A stretch of DNA of 64,000 nt, from the NCBI RefSeq assembly GCF_017741935.1, contig NZ_JAGHMH010000016.1, positions 62,001 to 126,000 on the forward strand, read 5' to 3'. Every line of letters begins with the position of its first letter. The stretch's first letter is position 1. A program made the translations under genes and the position numbers. Below the pieces are notes generated by a model. It saw nothing but the letters and a program-made list of their open reading frames with translations. It ran no database searches and was not told the origin of the DNA. Shown here piece after piece: positions 1-9,225 of the stretch. Origin of the DNA: Rhizobium sp. 16-449-1b. Its GTDB lineage: Bacteria; Pseudomonadota; Alphaproteobacteria; Rhizobiales; Rhizobiaceae.

Positions 1-138
1 GCCACGACCTTCGTGCTGTCGAGCCTCTTCGCCATCGCGGTGGACTTCATCCCCGGCCCCGCGCGCCTGCTCTTCGGCCTTGAGGTCAAACCATCAGGCA
101 AACCAAGCGGCCGAAAGACGGTCAACGCTGAACGTTAG
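1..138 (+). CDS. C-terminal end of an unidentified membrane protein (partial)
   Basis: Frame 1 is open from the window edge to a TAG at 136-138 and encodes the last 45 residues of a protein. The first ~20 visible residues are hydrophobic (TFVLSSLFAIAVDFIPGP), which suggests a terminal membrane segment. A basic hydrophilic tail rich in Lys, Ser, Gly and Arg follows. Too little is present to name a family. It converges on the minus-strand liv operon and a terminator hairpin lies between them. I am fairly sure it is a gene end because codon use matches the neighbours. Confidence 0.5.
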   Translation, partial: ATTFVLSSLFAIAVDFIPGPARLLFGLEVKPSGKPSGRKTVNAER

Positions 139-180
139 CGCCCCCTGCACCAGGCGGTTCACTGCCGCCCAAAACGAAAG

Positions 181-203
181 AAGCCCGGTGCGAGACCGGG
201 CTT
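181..203 (-). terminator. Rho-independent terminator after livK
   Basis: A perfect 9-bp stem (AAGCCCGGT at 181-189 with ACCGGGCTT at 195-203) encloses a 5-nt loop. Read on the minus strand it is followed by a T-rich stretch (TTTCGTTTT). It sits 22 nt beyond the livK stop, so it most likely ends the liv operon. Confidence 0.75.
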
Positions 204-224
204 CCAAGGTGAGAACGAAAGTTC

Positions 225-1349
225 TTACTTCGCGTCCTGCGGGAAGTAGGAGAACTTGCCGTCTGGACCCTTCTTCCATTCGTACATGACGTAGCCTGGG
301 ATCTTCGGGTCGCCCTTTTCGTCGAACGAGATTTCGCCGAGAACGGTCTTGAACGGACCCTTGGCCTTCATCGCTGCGGCAACGGCTTCAGCGTCGGTCG
401 AAGCAGCAGCCTTGGCAGCTTCAGCGATCGTCTGCATCGCGGCATAGGAGTACAGCGTGTAAGCTTCCGGGTTGAAGCCGGCAGCCTTGAACTTCTCGAC
501 GAGTGCCTTGTTGTCGGGGTTCAGCGTTGCGTCCGGGCCGAACGTGTTCAGCGTACCGGCGACTGCGTCACCAGCGATCGATGCCAGTTCGTTCGAAACG
601 ATACCGTCACCCGATACGAGCGTTGCCTTCAGGCCCTGGTCGGCGGCCTGGCGGATGATCAGACCAGCTTCGGTGTGGAGACCACCCCAATAGATGATCG
701 AAACGCCGGCTTCCTTCATCTTGGCGATGAGGGCCGAGAAGTCCTTGTCGCCGACGTTGATGCCTTCGTACATGACTTCGGTGAGACCAGCGGCATTCAT
801 GGCCTTCTTGGTTTCGTCAGCGAGGCCCTGGCCGTATGGGGTCTTGTCGTGAACGACAGCGATCTTGGCGTCCTTGAAGTGGTCGGCGAGATACTTGCCG
901 GCGATGCCGCCCTGCTGGTCGTCGCGACCGCAAGTACGGAACGTGTTCCACAGACCACGCTCGGTGAACTGCGGGTTGGTCGCAGCCGGCGTGATTTCGA
1001 GGATGCCGTTTTCAGCGTAAACTTCGGAAGCCGGGATCGAAACGCCCGAGTTGAAGTGGCCGATGACGAACTTGACGCCGTCAGCTGCGAACTTGTTGGC
1101 AACCGAGATACCCTGCTTCGGGTCGGACACGTCGTCGCCGAGCACGATCTTGATCTGCTCGCCATTGATGCCGCCAGCAGCGTTGATGTCGGCAGCTGCC
1201 TGCTCGGCACCCTTCTGGAGCTGTGCGCCGAACGCAGCGTTCGGGCCGGTCAGCGGACCAGCAACGGCAACCGTGATGTCGGCCCAAGCGTTGCTGCTGA
1301 AGGCGACCATCGCCGTCAGAGCCACTGCCGACAGAAGAGACTTCTTCAT
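225..1349 (-). CDS. livK: Branched-chain amino-acid ABC transporter, periplasmic binding protein
   Basis: This 374-residue protein captures branched-chain (in rhizobia often broader L-) amino acids in the periplasm and delivers them to LivHMGF. Residues 1-23 form a signal peptide with an AWA cleavage site, and the mature protein begins DITVAVAGPLTG. The rest is a type-I periplasmic-binding fold (Peripla_BP_6), with segments such as GHFNSGVSIPASEVYAENG typical of LivJ/LivK/BraC. Length is normal. It is the last gene of the livHMGF operon, 119 nt after the DUF6867-type gene, matching the rhizobial braDEFGC order. The larger gap may hold its own promoter, since binding proteins are often made in excess. 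Family is certain; substrate range is inferred. Confidence 0.95.
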   Translation of the reverse strand: MKKSLLSAVALTAMVAFSSNAWADITVAVAGPLTGPNAAFGAQLQKGAEQAAADINAAGGINGEQIKIVLGDDVSDPKQGISVANKFAADGVKFVIGHFNSGVSIPASEVYAENGILEITPAATNPQFTERGLWNTFRTCGRDDQQGGIAGKYLADHFKDAKIAVVHDKTPYGQGLADETKKAMNAAGLTEVMYEGINVGDKDFSALIAKMKEAGVSIIYWGGLHTEAGLIIRQAADQGLKATLVSGDGIVSNELASIAGDAVAGTLNTFGPDATLNPDNKALVEKFKAAGFNPEAYTLYSYAAMQTIAEAAKAAASTDAEAVAAAMKAKGPFKTVLGEISFDEKGDPKIPGYVMYEWKKGPDGKFSYFPQDAK

Positions 1350-1468
1350 TATGTTACTCCCAGTTTTTTAGCGGGTTCCGTTCCATTACCCAGCGCATCA
1401 CCCACTTTACTGCGCCGGGAAACCTGTTCCACTCGGAGAGGTAATTTGTCCCTAGATTCAACCGGCTG

Positions 1469-1822
1469 TCAATGTTTTGCCTTCCAGGAGAAGGGCGACG
1501 TCTTTTCGTAGAGCCAGTAGTAATTATTGACCATCTGATTGGTCCGGCGATAGCGGTATCCCGCCGTCGCGAAGATCAAGAGAAGGACGAAGTCGATGGC
1601 GTAGTAGAACACGCTCAGCACCGGCCCGTCGAACAGCGCGTGATGCAGAAACTGCATCGCGGCCGCCAGAAGCACGCTATAGCCGATGACGATTGGATAG
1701 TCGCTCCAGCCGTCAGCCGCAGCCTTGCCGGAACGCCACGCGGTCCAGAAGCCGATCAACACGACGATCAGGCGGATGACGCTGCGAACGCCGGTATCGC
1801 CTTCAAAGAAAAGTCCCTGCAT
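1469..1822 (-). CDS. Small membrane protein inside the liv operon (DUF6867 type)
   Basis: This 117-residue protein has three likely membrane segments (about 14-31, 44-64 and 70-90), an Arg-rich cytoplasmic patch (YRYRRT) and a soluble tail ending in KAKH. It lies 24 nt after livF and before livK on the same strand, so it is almost surely co-transcribed with the transporter. I believe it belongs to the conserved rhizobial DUF6867 family, from memory only. Function is unknown; its position suggests an accessory role for the LivHMGF permease, or it may simply be a passenger. Confidence 0.75.
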   Translation of the reverse strand: MQGLFFEGDTGVRSVIRLIVVLIGFWTAWRSGKAAADGWSDYPIVIGYSVLLAAAMQFLHHALFDGPVLSVFYYAIDFVLLLIFATAGYRYRRTNQMVNNYYWLYEKTSPFSWKAKH

Positions 1823-1846
1823 ATCAAAGTCTCCCCTTCGTCATGC

Positions 1847-2575
1847 TCAATGCCGTCCGCCTTCGAGATAGGCGGCGCGAACTTCAGGATTGGCGAGCAG
1901 CTCCTGGCCGGAGCCAGACATCGTCACCTTGCCGTTGACCATGACATAGGCCCGGTCGGACAGCTTCAGCGCCGCGAAGGCGTTCTGCTCGACGAGGAAC
2001 ACGGTGAGCCCCTCATCCTTGTTCAGCTTCTTGATCGCCTCGAAGATGCCCTTGACGATCAGCGGCGCGAGGCCGAGCGACGGCTCGTCCAGAAGCAAAA
2101 GCTTCGGACGGGCCATCAGCGCGCGGCCGATCGACAGCATCTGCTGCTCGCCGCCCGAAAGCGTGCCGCCGCGCTGCGTCTGGCGCTCCTTCAGGCGCGG
2201 GAACATCGCGAAGATCTTCTCGACGTCTTCCTTGAAGTATTTCAGGTTATCGAGGCCGGCGCCCATTTGCAGGTTTTCCATCACGCTCATGCGCGGGAAA
2301 ATGCGGCGCCCCTCAGGCGACTGCGCGATGCGCAGGCGGGCGATTTCGTGGGTCGGCATCTTGGTGATGTCGCGGCCTTCGAAGATGACCTTGCCGGCAC
2401 GCGCCTGCGGGCTCCCGCAGATCGTCATCATCAGCGTCGACTTGCCGGCGCCGTTGGCGCCGATCAGGCTGACGATTTCGCCCTGGTTGACGTGGACATC
2501 GATGCCGGCGAGCGCGCGAATGTTGCCGTAATAGGTTTCAACACCCTCGACCTTGAGAAGTGGCTGACCGGTCAT
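1847..2575 (-). CDS. livF: Branched-chain amino-acid ABC transporter ATPase
   Basis: One of the two cytoplasmic ATPases that drive LivH/LivM. The 242 residues contain Walker A GANGAGKST (39-47), the ABC signature LSGGEQQ (139-145) and Walker B LLLDEPS (160-166), followed by a late switch His region. Length is typical for LivF/BraG. Its ATG overlaps the livG stop by one nucleotide (shared A), indicating translational coupling. No unusual features. Confidence 0.96.
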   Translation of the reverse strand: MTGQPLLKVEGVETYYGNIRALAGIDVHVNQGEIVSLIGANGAGKSTLMMTICGSPQARAGKVIFEGRDITKMPTHEIARLRIAQSPEGRRIFPRMSVMENLQMGAGLDNLKYFKEDVEKIFAMFPRLKERQTQRGGTLSGGEQQMLSIGRALMARPKLLLLDEPSLGLAPLIVKGIFEAIKKLNKDEGLTVFLVEQNAFAALKLSDRAYVMVNGKVTMSGSGQELLANPEVRAAYLEGGRH

Positions 2576-3447
2576 CAGTGCGTACCTCCTTCGAGGTTTT
2601 CGACGTCTGCGATCACCTGTTCCACTTCCTCGTCTTCGACACCGAGATAGGCCGCGATGACCTTCGGATCGTTCTTCACATGGTCTGGCGTGCCATCGGA
2701 AATCTTCTGGCCGTATTCGAGCACGACGACGTGGTCGGAAATTTCCATGACCACGGACATGTCATGCTCGATCAGGAGCAACGACGTGCCCTCATCGCGA
2801 ATGCCGCGCAGAAGCGTGTTCAGCGTCAGCGATTCCTTCGGGTTGAGACCGGCGGCCGGCTCGTCCAGGCAAAGCAGCTCCGGTCCGGTGCACATGGCAC
2901 GCGCGATCTCCAGACGACGCTGAGCGCCATATGGCAGGTCACCGGCGGGATCGTCGGCGCGATCGATCAGATCGGCCTTCTCCAGCCAATAGCGGGCAAG
3001 CTCGATCGCGTTCTTCGCTTCCGCGCTGTAGCGACCGATCCCGAGCAGGCCGAGAATGGTGTAGCCCGATGCCAGCATCAACTTGTTGTGCTGCGCGACC
3101 AGAAGGTTTTCGAGAACCGTCAGGCCGGAGAACAACCGGATGTTCTGGAACGTGCGGGCGACCTTGGCTTCGCGGGTGATGCGAAAGTCCGGCAGACGCT
3201 CAAGCAGGTGTTCCCTGCCGTCCTTGTGGCGCATGGTGATCATGCCCATGGTCGGCTTGTAGAAACCGGTGATGCAATTGAACACGGTGGTCTTGCCGGC
3301 GCCGTTCGGGCCGATCAGCGCGGTGATCTCGCCGCGCTTGGCCTCAAACGAGAAGTCGTTGATGGCCATCAGGCCGCCGAACTTCATCGACAGGTGCTCG
3401 ACCTTGAGCAGGGTATCGCTGGACATGTTGGTTTCCTGAGGGCTCAT
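2575..3447 (-). CDS. livG: Branched-chain amino-acid ABC transporter ATPase
   Basis: The second ATPase of the transporter, 290 residues. Walker A GPNGAGKT is at 46-53. The signature region is LPYGAQRRLE, the variant normally seen in LivG instead of LSGGQ, followed by Walker B LLCLDEP. The start at 3447 shares one base with the livM stop. An internal ATG seven codons later (3426) is an alternative, but the coupling supports the upstream one. The C-terminal tail is acidic and a little longer than in E. coli LivG. Confidence 0.95.
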   Translation of the reverse strand: MSPQETNMSSDTLLKVEHLSMKFGGLMAINDFSFEAKRGEITALIGPNGAGKTTVFNCITGFYKPTMGMITMRHKDGREHLLERLPDFRITREAKVARTFQNIRLFSGLTVLENLLVAQHNKLMLASGYTILGLLGIGRYSAEAKNAIELARYWLEKADLIDRADDPAGDLPYGAQRRLEIARAMCTGPELLCLDEPAAGLNPKESLTLNTLLRGIRDEGTSLLLIEHDMSVVMEISDHVVVLEYGQKISDGTPDHVKNDPKVIAAYLGVEDEEVEQVIADVENLEGGTH

Positions 3448-4838
3448 CAGCCGTGGCCCTCCTTGGTGAAGCTTCCCGATACCGATTTCCGCTCCTTGAG
3501 GAACGCCGTCGGTTCACGCGATCCGACGAAGCCGCGCGGCTTGATCAGCATGACGACGACCATCGCCAGACCGAAGAGCAGCATGCGGTAGAGTTCCGGC
3601 GTGAAGTCTGGTCCGAAGATCAGCTTCAGGAACTCCATTTCGCGCAGCATTTCCGTACCGCCGATCATGACGATAGCAGCGATCGCGATGCCGGTCAGCG
3701 AACCCATGCCGCCGAGAACGACGATGGCGAGGATGACGGCCGATTCCAGGAACACGAAGGATTCAGGCGAGACGAAGCCCTGACGAGCGGCGAAGAAGGA
3801 GCCGGCGAAGCCGCCGAACATCGCACCCGTGGCGAAAGCCGTGAGCTTGGTCGTCACCGTGTTGATGCCGAGCGAACGGCAGGCGATCTCGTCTTCGCGA
3901 AGTGCTTCCCACGCACGGCCGATCGGCATGCGGCGCAGGCGGATCGTCACGTATGCCGTCAGAAGGCACAGCGCCAGGATCAGATAGAAGAGGAAGATCT
4001 TGTAATAGGCCGACGAGATCGGCAGGTGGAACAGCTTGGCGAAGCCGTGCGGGCTGGCATCGAAGGGGATGCCGAACAGCGTTGCCTTCGGAATGCTGGC
4101 GATACCGAACGTGCCCTTGGTCAGATCCGTCCAGTTGATGATAACGAGGCGGATGATTTCGCCGAACGCCAGCGTCACGATCGCCAGATAGTCACCGCGC
4201 AGACGCAGCACCGGGAAGCCGAGGATAATGCCCCAAAGACCGGCGAGAATGCCCGACAGCGGCAGCAGAACCCAGAAGGACAGGCCGAAATAGCTGGAAA
4301 GCAGCGCGTAGGAATAGGCGCCGACCGCATAGAAGGCGACGTAACCGAGATCGAGCAGACCGGCAAGACCGACGACGATGTTCAGGCCCCAGGCCAGCAT
4401 CACGTAGATCAGGATTTGGATACCGAAGTTGTCGACCCACTTCAGCGAGCCCTGCGCACCGACCAGCGCCACGATGACGACGGGATAGAGCACCAGCGCC
4501 AGAAGCGCGATCTTCAGGAAGTGGGCGTGGAAGAAGCCCTTCTTGTCGGAGATATCGAGCTCGCCGCTGCGCGCCTTGGCAAGCTTGCGGGCATCGAGAT
4601 GCGGACGCAGGAACACTACGATCGCAAACCGGCCGACCGCCGCGATGGCGACGAAGATCGCCAGCAGGCCCCAGCGCTGAACGACGACGAGTTCGTTGCT
4701 GATGTTCTGCTGCGTGCCGAGACCGACATAGAGAACGAACATGCCGAAGGAGATAACGGCTGCGAAGATAGCTTCTTTAATACCCTTCTGGACAAGTCCG
4801 GATGCGGGCTTGCCAGGGGCGTTTTCAACATTTGCCAT
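3447..4838 (-). CDS. livM: Branched-chain amino-acid ABC transporter permease
   Basis: An inner-membrane permease of 463 residues. The C-terminal two thirds is the BPD_transp_2 domain with the typical GLAGLLDLGYVAFYAVGAY region and the EAA-like cytoplasmic loop (WEALREDEIACRSLGIN). The N-terminal ~130 residues carry extra hydrophobic segments and a charged loop, as is usual in the longer proteobacterial LivM/BraE proteins. It begins 4 nt after livH, so the two permeases are probably translated together. Confidence 0.95.
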   Translation of the reverse strand: MANVENAPGKPASGLVQKGIKEAIFAAVISFGMFVLYVGLGTQQNISNELVVVQRWGLLAIFVAIAAVGRFAIVVFLRPHLDARKLAKARSGELDISDKKGFFHAHFLKIALLALVLYPVVIVALVGAQGSLKWVDNFGIQILIYVMLAWGLNIVVGLAGLLDLGYVAFYAVGAYSYALLSSYFGLSFWVLLPLSGILAGLWGIILGFPVLRLRGDYLAIVTLAFGEIIRLVIINWTDLTKGTFGIASIPKATLFGIPFDASPHGFAKLFHLPISSAYYKIFLFYLILALCLLTAYVTIRLRRMPIGRAWEALREDEIACRSLGINTVTTKLTAFATGAMFGGFAGSFFAARQGFVSPESFVFLESAVILAIVVLGGMGSLTGIAIAAIVMIGGTEMLREMEFLKLIFGPDFTPELYRMLLFGLAMVVVMLIKPRGFVGSREPTAFLKERKSVSGSFTKEGHG

Positions 4839-4842
4839 GACG

Positions 4843-5745
<903 letters not shown>

Positions 5746-6124
5746 ATGTCTTTCCCCTGGACACAGAACCGTGAAAAGCCTGCGTCTCTTGTTATTAGAG
5801 CCCTTGTTGAGCCCTTGATTAAAGATTTCATACTGCTTTCAAAGCAAAAGGGAAGCGCAAAATTTCAAAGCTCCAAAGTTCTTTGCCGTTTTGGTGAAAA
5901 TGACTTTTTGTCGTTCAGAAAGTTGATTTTTTCAACACAATCCGGCCTCTGACGCCACTTTTCACCGCAAATTCACTTTTCCCTGGGATCTTTAGCCTTC
6001 GCCGATGGATGGAAAAACGTCAAAGCACACCTGCGTCCTTTTGCGACGGCGGACGAGCCGTGCAATGAAGCGTGAAAACGACTATATGAGAAGCATGATG
6101 GAGAAGGGATCGAACCGACCCGCG
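5746..6124. other. Divergent intergenic region between livH and cysQ
   Basis: About 380 bases with a clearly AT-richer stretch at 5800-5950. It must contain the leftward liv promoter and the rightward cysQ promoter. I could not pick a convincing -35/-10 pair or operator. Several in-frame ATGs (6065, 6086, 6095, 6098) precede the chosen cysQ start and may belong to that gene. Confidence 0.5.
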
Positions 6125-6907
6125 ATGCTCGACACGTTTGAACGCGCCGCCCTTGAGGCTGGCAAGGCGATCATGGATGTGTACCGCGCCGGCTGCACGG
6201 CGGCCAGCAAGGCCGACAACAGTCCTGTCACCATCGCCGACGAGCAGGCCGAGCGGATCATTCTGGCGCATCTCTATCGCGATTTTCCCGATATTCCGGT
6301 CATCGCCGAAGAATCGGTCGCGGCCGGTATCGTGCCGGCGGTCGGCGCGTCGTTCTTTCTGGTCGATCCCCTGGATGGCACGCGCGAATTCGTCGACAAG
6401 CGGCCGGAATTCACCGTCAACATCGCCTTCATCGTCGACGGCCACCCGGCCGCCGGCATCGTGTTTGCCCCCGCGTTGGGAGTCGCCTTTCTCGGCGAGA
6501 ACGGCACGGCCGAGAAGCTGCATATCGGCCCGGACTTCCGCGTCGAGAAACGGCTGCCGATTAACGTGCGCCTCGCCAAGGCCGAACGCACCGCACTCGC
6601 CAGCCGTTCGCATAACAGCCCGCAGACGGCGCGCTTCCTGGCCGAGCAGGCCATCTCGGAGTGCAAGAATATCGGCTCGTCGCTGAAATTCTGTCTTCTC
6701 GCGGAAGGAGAAGCGGACGTCTATCCGCGCTTCACCCGCACGATGGAGTGGGATACCGCGGCCGGCGATGCAATCCTGCGCGCGGCCGGAGGCTGCACCG
6801 TGACCCTCGACGGTCGCCCCCTCACCTACGGCAAGACCCGGCAGGCCCACGACGCGGATTTCGCCAACCCCGATTTCATCTCCTGGGGCAACGCCCCCCG
6901 CCTTTGA
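6125..6907 (+). CDS. cysQ: 3'(2'),5'-bisphosphate nucleotidase of the inositol-monophosphatase family
   Basis: Predicted to hydrolyse 3'-phosphoadenosine 5'-phosphate to AMP, clearing a by-product of sulfate assimilation. The inositol-monophosphatase metal motifs are present: the EES of VIAEESV, DPLDGT with the following REF, and WDTAAGDAI near the C-terminus. The REF after DPLDGT fits CysQ better than a true inositol monophosphatase. From the ATG at 6125 the protein has 260 residues, the usual size. Upstream in-frame starts at 6065, 6086, 6095 and 6098 would add 9-20 residues, and the GAGAAGGG at 6101-6108 sits too far upstream to settle it. Confidence 0.85.
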   Translation: MLDTFERAALEAGKAIMDVYRAGCTAASKADNSPVTIADEQAERIILAHLYRDFPDIPVIAEESVAAGIVPAVGASFFLVDPLDGTREFVDKRPEFTVNIAFIVDGHPAAGIVFAPALGVAFLGENGTAEKLHIGPDFRVEKRLPINVRLAKAERTALASRSHNSPQTARFLAEQAISECKNIGSSLKFCLLAEGEADVYPRFTRTMEWDTAAGDAILRAAGGCTVTLDGRPLTYGKTRQAHDADFANPDFISWGNAPRL

Positions 6908-7033
6908 GCGCGGGGATATTTCTCGCAAATATCCGTGTGAAATCAGCGCCTGGCCCTGCGCGCTATCCCCGCTTCCCGACGCGCCCCTACGATTTGCGGC
7001 AGTGAAACCTGCCGCGAACACCGGAGCTCGATC

Positions 7034-8071
7034 GTGTCGGACCAGACCAACAACCTCGCCTTGCCCTACATCCTGCCCTCCCAGGCACAGAAGCACGTGC
7101 CGCATAACGAAGCGCTACAGCGCCTCGACGCCGTGGTCCAGCTGACGATCATCGCCGAACGCCAGGCACCGCCCGAAACACCGGGTGAAGGCGACCGCTA
7201 TCTCGTCGCCGCCGATCTCGAGGGCGCGTGGCTCGGCCGGCAGGGGCTCATTTCCGTCTGGCAGGATGGCGCATGGGCCTATCTCTCGCCAAACCCCGGC
7301 TGGCGCGCCTTCTTTCTCGATACCCACCAACTCCGCGCTTTCGACGGCACGAAATGGAACGTCATCTCGCTCGATGCGGATGGCGCGCTTCCGATGATTG
7401 GCATCAACGCGACGGCAGATGAGATCAACCGGCTGGCAGTCGTCTCCGAGGCCAGCCTCTTCAGCCACGCAGGACAAGGCCATCAGCTGAAGATCAACAA
7501 GGCCGATCCGTCTCAAACAGGCACGCTTCTCTTTCAGACAAATTGGTCGGGCCGCGCCGAGATGGGGCTTGCGGGAAGCGATGCCTTTTCGATCAAGGTC
7601 AGCGGCGATGGCAATGATTGGTCGACAGCGCTCGTCGTGGCGCCTGACGGCGTCGTGCGCATGCCGTCTCGGCCGATCGTGCGGGCATCGCCCGCTGCCG
7701 GCACAGCGTCTCCACCATCGGCAAGCCGCACCGGCTTTACGGATCTCCATGCGGGACAAGGCGGCTTCGAACTCGGCGCCGCCGTGCCATCTGGCTCCGG
7801 CGCGCGGCTGATCGTCCCTGCCGACGGCTTCTACCTGCTGTCGCTCTCTCTGAGCACCCTCACCTCATCAGGCCACGATGTGGCGATCGAGATCAACGGT
7901 GCCACCGTCGTCGCCAGCGCAAGCGGACCCGCCTCGGCATCACCGACTCGGCAGAGCGTTACGACCATCGTTGAATTGCATGAGGGCGACTGGCTCGCAT
8001 TGCTTCACAACGGCACGGCGCAATATGAATTTGGACTGGCAAAGACCGAACTCTGCGCCGTCATGCTCTAA
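7034..8071 (+). CDS. DUF2793 domain protein (phage-tail-like)
   Basis: A 345-residue protein starting with GTG. The first ~110 residues match the DUF2793 pattern: NLALPYILPSQAQKHVPHNEAL, then a W-rich segment with VWQDGAWAYLSPNPGW and FDGTKWN. DUF2793 is found in alphaproteobacterial proteins, often near phage or gene-transfer-agent tail genes. The C-terminal ~130 residues (from FTDLHAGQGGF) look like a beta-rich, C1q/TNF-like surface domain. No phage genes surround it, and no signal peptide is evident. Role unknown; a surface-exposed or tail-fibre-like protein is possible. Confidence 0.75.
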   Translation: MSDQTNNLALPYILPSQAQKHVPHNEALQRLDAVVQLTIIAERQAPPETPGEGDRYLVAADLEGAWLGRQGLISVWQDGAWAYLSPNPGWRAFFLDTHQLRAFDGTKWNVISLDADGALPMIGINATADEINRLAVVSEASLFSHAGQGHQLKINKADPSQTGTLLFQTNWSGRAEMGLAGSDAFSIKVSGDGNDWSTALVVAPDGVVRMPSRPIVRASPAAGTASPPSASRTGFTDLHAGQGGFELGAAVPSGSGARLIVPADGFYLLSLSLSTLTSSGHDVAIEINGATVVASASGPASASPTRQSVTTIVELHEGDWLALLHNGTAQYEFGLAKTELCAVML

Positions 8072-8076
8072 GGATG

Positions 8077-8826
8077 TTAAAGCAGGCGGTAACGGAAGGC
8101 CCGGGCAACCGCCTGCATCCGATTGACGGAATCGAGCTTGCGCATCGCGCTTTTCAGATATCCGACCACGGTGTGCGGCGAGAGCTCGAGTATGATGGCG
8201 ATCTCGTCGCTGCTCTTGCCCGCCGCCGACCAGCGCAGGCATTCGATCTCGCGGCTGCTGAGGTTCTCCAGCGGCTGCTCCGTCACCTGCAGGCGGGCAT
8301 AAACGTCGAGAAATTCCATGGCGCTGAACACATGCGCCATCGCCTCCTCGCGCGAAAGATCCGCCCGTGCGCCCGAAAACGCGAAAATATAAGGCTGGCG
8401 ATCGGCGTCATGCAGCACGAAGGCAAATGTCCGGCGAAATCCGAGCTCGCGAAACAGACCGGTAATCCGCTCGTTTTTCGGGTTCGTCACGCTGCTTTCG
8501 AATGCGCTGACACCAAACGATACCGGCAGGCTCGATTTTCGGAGCTCCGAAACAAGCGCACTATTGTGAAACAGGTCGTGTTCGTCATAGGCGGCAACGA
8601 GGCTGTCGGGCCAGTTGCTGAAAATGTGGTTTCCCGCAAAGCCGCCATTGTCGCCGTGGGGAAAACCCGCGAACAAATAGTGGTTGAAACCCGCCGCTTT
8701 CGCCAGACGCGCGAGGCGTTCCTTGGAATCGGCCGGGGGATCGGCTGGCGATCGACTGGATTTCTCAGGCGATAAAAAAGCAATATTCACCGCGCCGTCT
8801 TGAACGGCACGTTCTTCATTCCGCAT
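8077..8826 (-). CDS. LuxR-family transcriptional regulator (orphan)
   Basis: 249 residues. The N-terminal two thirds resembles an autoinducer-binding domain (FSNWPDSLVAAY keeps the W and Y of the acyl-homoserine-lactone pocket). The C-terminus is a LuxR helix-turn-helix (LSSREIECLRWSAAGKSSDEIA... HTVVGYLKSAMRKLDS). Where quorum-sensing LuxR proteins have Asp-Pro after the Y, this protein reads HNSALV, so the key Asp is replaced. No luxI-type synthase gene is in the window. It therefore looks like a LuxR 'solo' that may bind another ligand or none. Convergent with the DUF2793 gene, 5 nt apart. Confidence 0.85.
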   Translation of the reverse strand: MRNEERAVQDGAVNIAFLSPEKSSRSPADPPADSKERLARLAKAAGFNHYLFAGFPHGDNGGFAGNHIFSNWPDSLVAAYDEHDLFHNSALVSELRKSSLPVSFGVSAFESSVTNPKNERITGLFRELGFRRTFAFVLHDADRQPYIFAFSGARADLSREEAMAHVFSAMEFLDVYARLQVTEQPLENLSSREIECLRWSAAGKSSDEIAIILELSPHTVVGYLKSAMRKLDSVNRMQAVARAFRYRLL

Positions 8827-9043
8827 CGATTTCGTCCTTCAAAGGCTAAACTTGCCTGAAAACGCTCTTCTGGCAGCAACAATCAAAGTATAGGAAAACA
8901 AAAAACGGTCACTTCGACGTTATTCGAGGCCTGACATTCTATTCCCAACGCGCGCAGAACAAACAATCGCGACGACACACGACGTTCTATCTGCCCCTTC
9001 GGAGGCTTATAGTTTGTCGAGGATCAGACAACTAATATTCATT

Positions 9044-9062
9044 GTGCATGGCTCCCATGCAC
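9044..9062. promoter_or_regulatory. Perfect palindrome, candidate operator
   Basis: GTGCATGG (9044-9051), CTC, CCATGCAC (9055-9062). The outer GTGCA...TGCAC resembles the arms of tra/lux boxes, though the spacing is wider. It lies about 220 nt upstream of the orphan luxR-type start and 160 nt upstream of sciP. No T-tract follows on either strand, so an operator is more likely than a terminator. Confidence 0.35.
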
Positions 9063-9159
9063 TGATGGCAAATTTACGCAAGGAAAGCCCGCGCGTGGGA
9101 CACCGAATAGCGCCGTGATGCGACGCGGTTAAATTTATTATCAAAGTGTTACGACGCGT

Positions 9160-9174
9160 TTAGGCAATTTTTAA
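9160..9174. promoter_or_regulatory. Candidate CtrA box upstream of sciP
   Basis: TTAG-N7-TTAA at 9160-9174, seven of eight matches to the CtrA consensus TTAA-N7-TTAA, 51 nt before the sciP ATG. In Caulobacter sciP is itself activated by CtrA, so the position makes biological sense. Confidence 0.5.
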
Positions 9175-9225
9175 ATGTGACAAGCTAGAGTGGCTCTCGT
9201 GGTCTTGAGTTGTGTAGAGAGTCCA

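Larger units (their letters stand above)
8827..9225. other. Divergent intergenic region between the luxR-type gene and sciP
   Basis: About 400 bases, AT-richer than its flanks. It holds a perfect 8-bp palindrome with a 3-nt centre at 9044-9062 and a CtrA-box match at 9160-9174, both listed separately. A second weaker TTAA-N7-ATCA occurs at 9129-9143. No ORF here is convincing. Confidence 0.6.

Noticed and set aside
1472..2650. A 392-residue plus-strand frame opposite livF
   Set aside because: Shadow of livF and the DUF6867-type gene on the other strand, rich in Arg/Asp/His as typical of antisense frames in high-GC DNA.
7034..8071. Possible prophage remnant because of DUF2793
   Set aside because: No capsid, terminase, integrase or tail genes around it; neighbours are chromosomal.
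8077..9062. A quorum-sensing locus
   Set aside because: No luxI-type synthase and the LuxR pocket Asp is missing, so only an orphan regulator is claimed.
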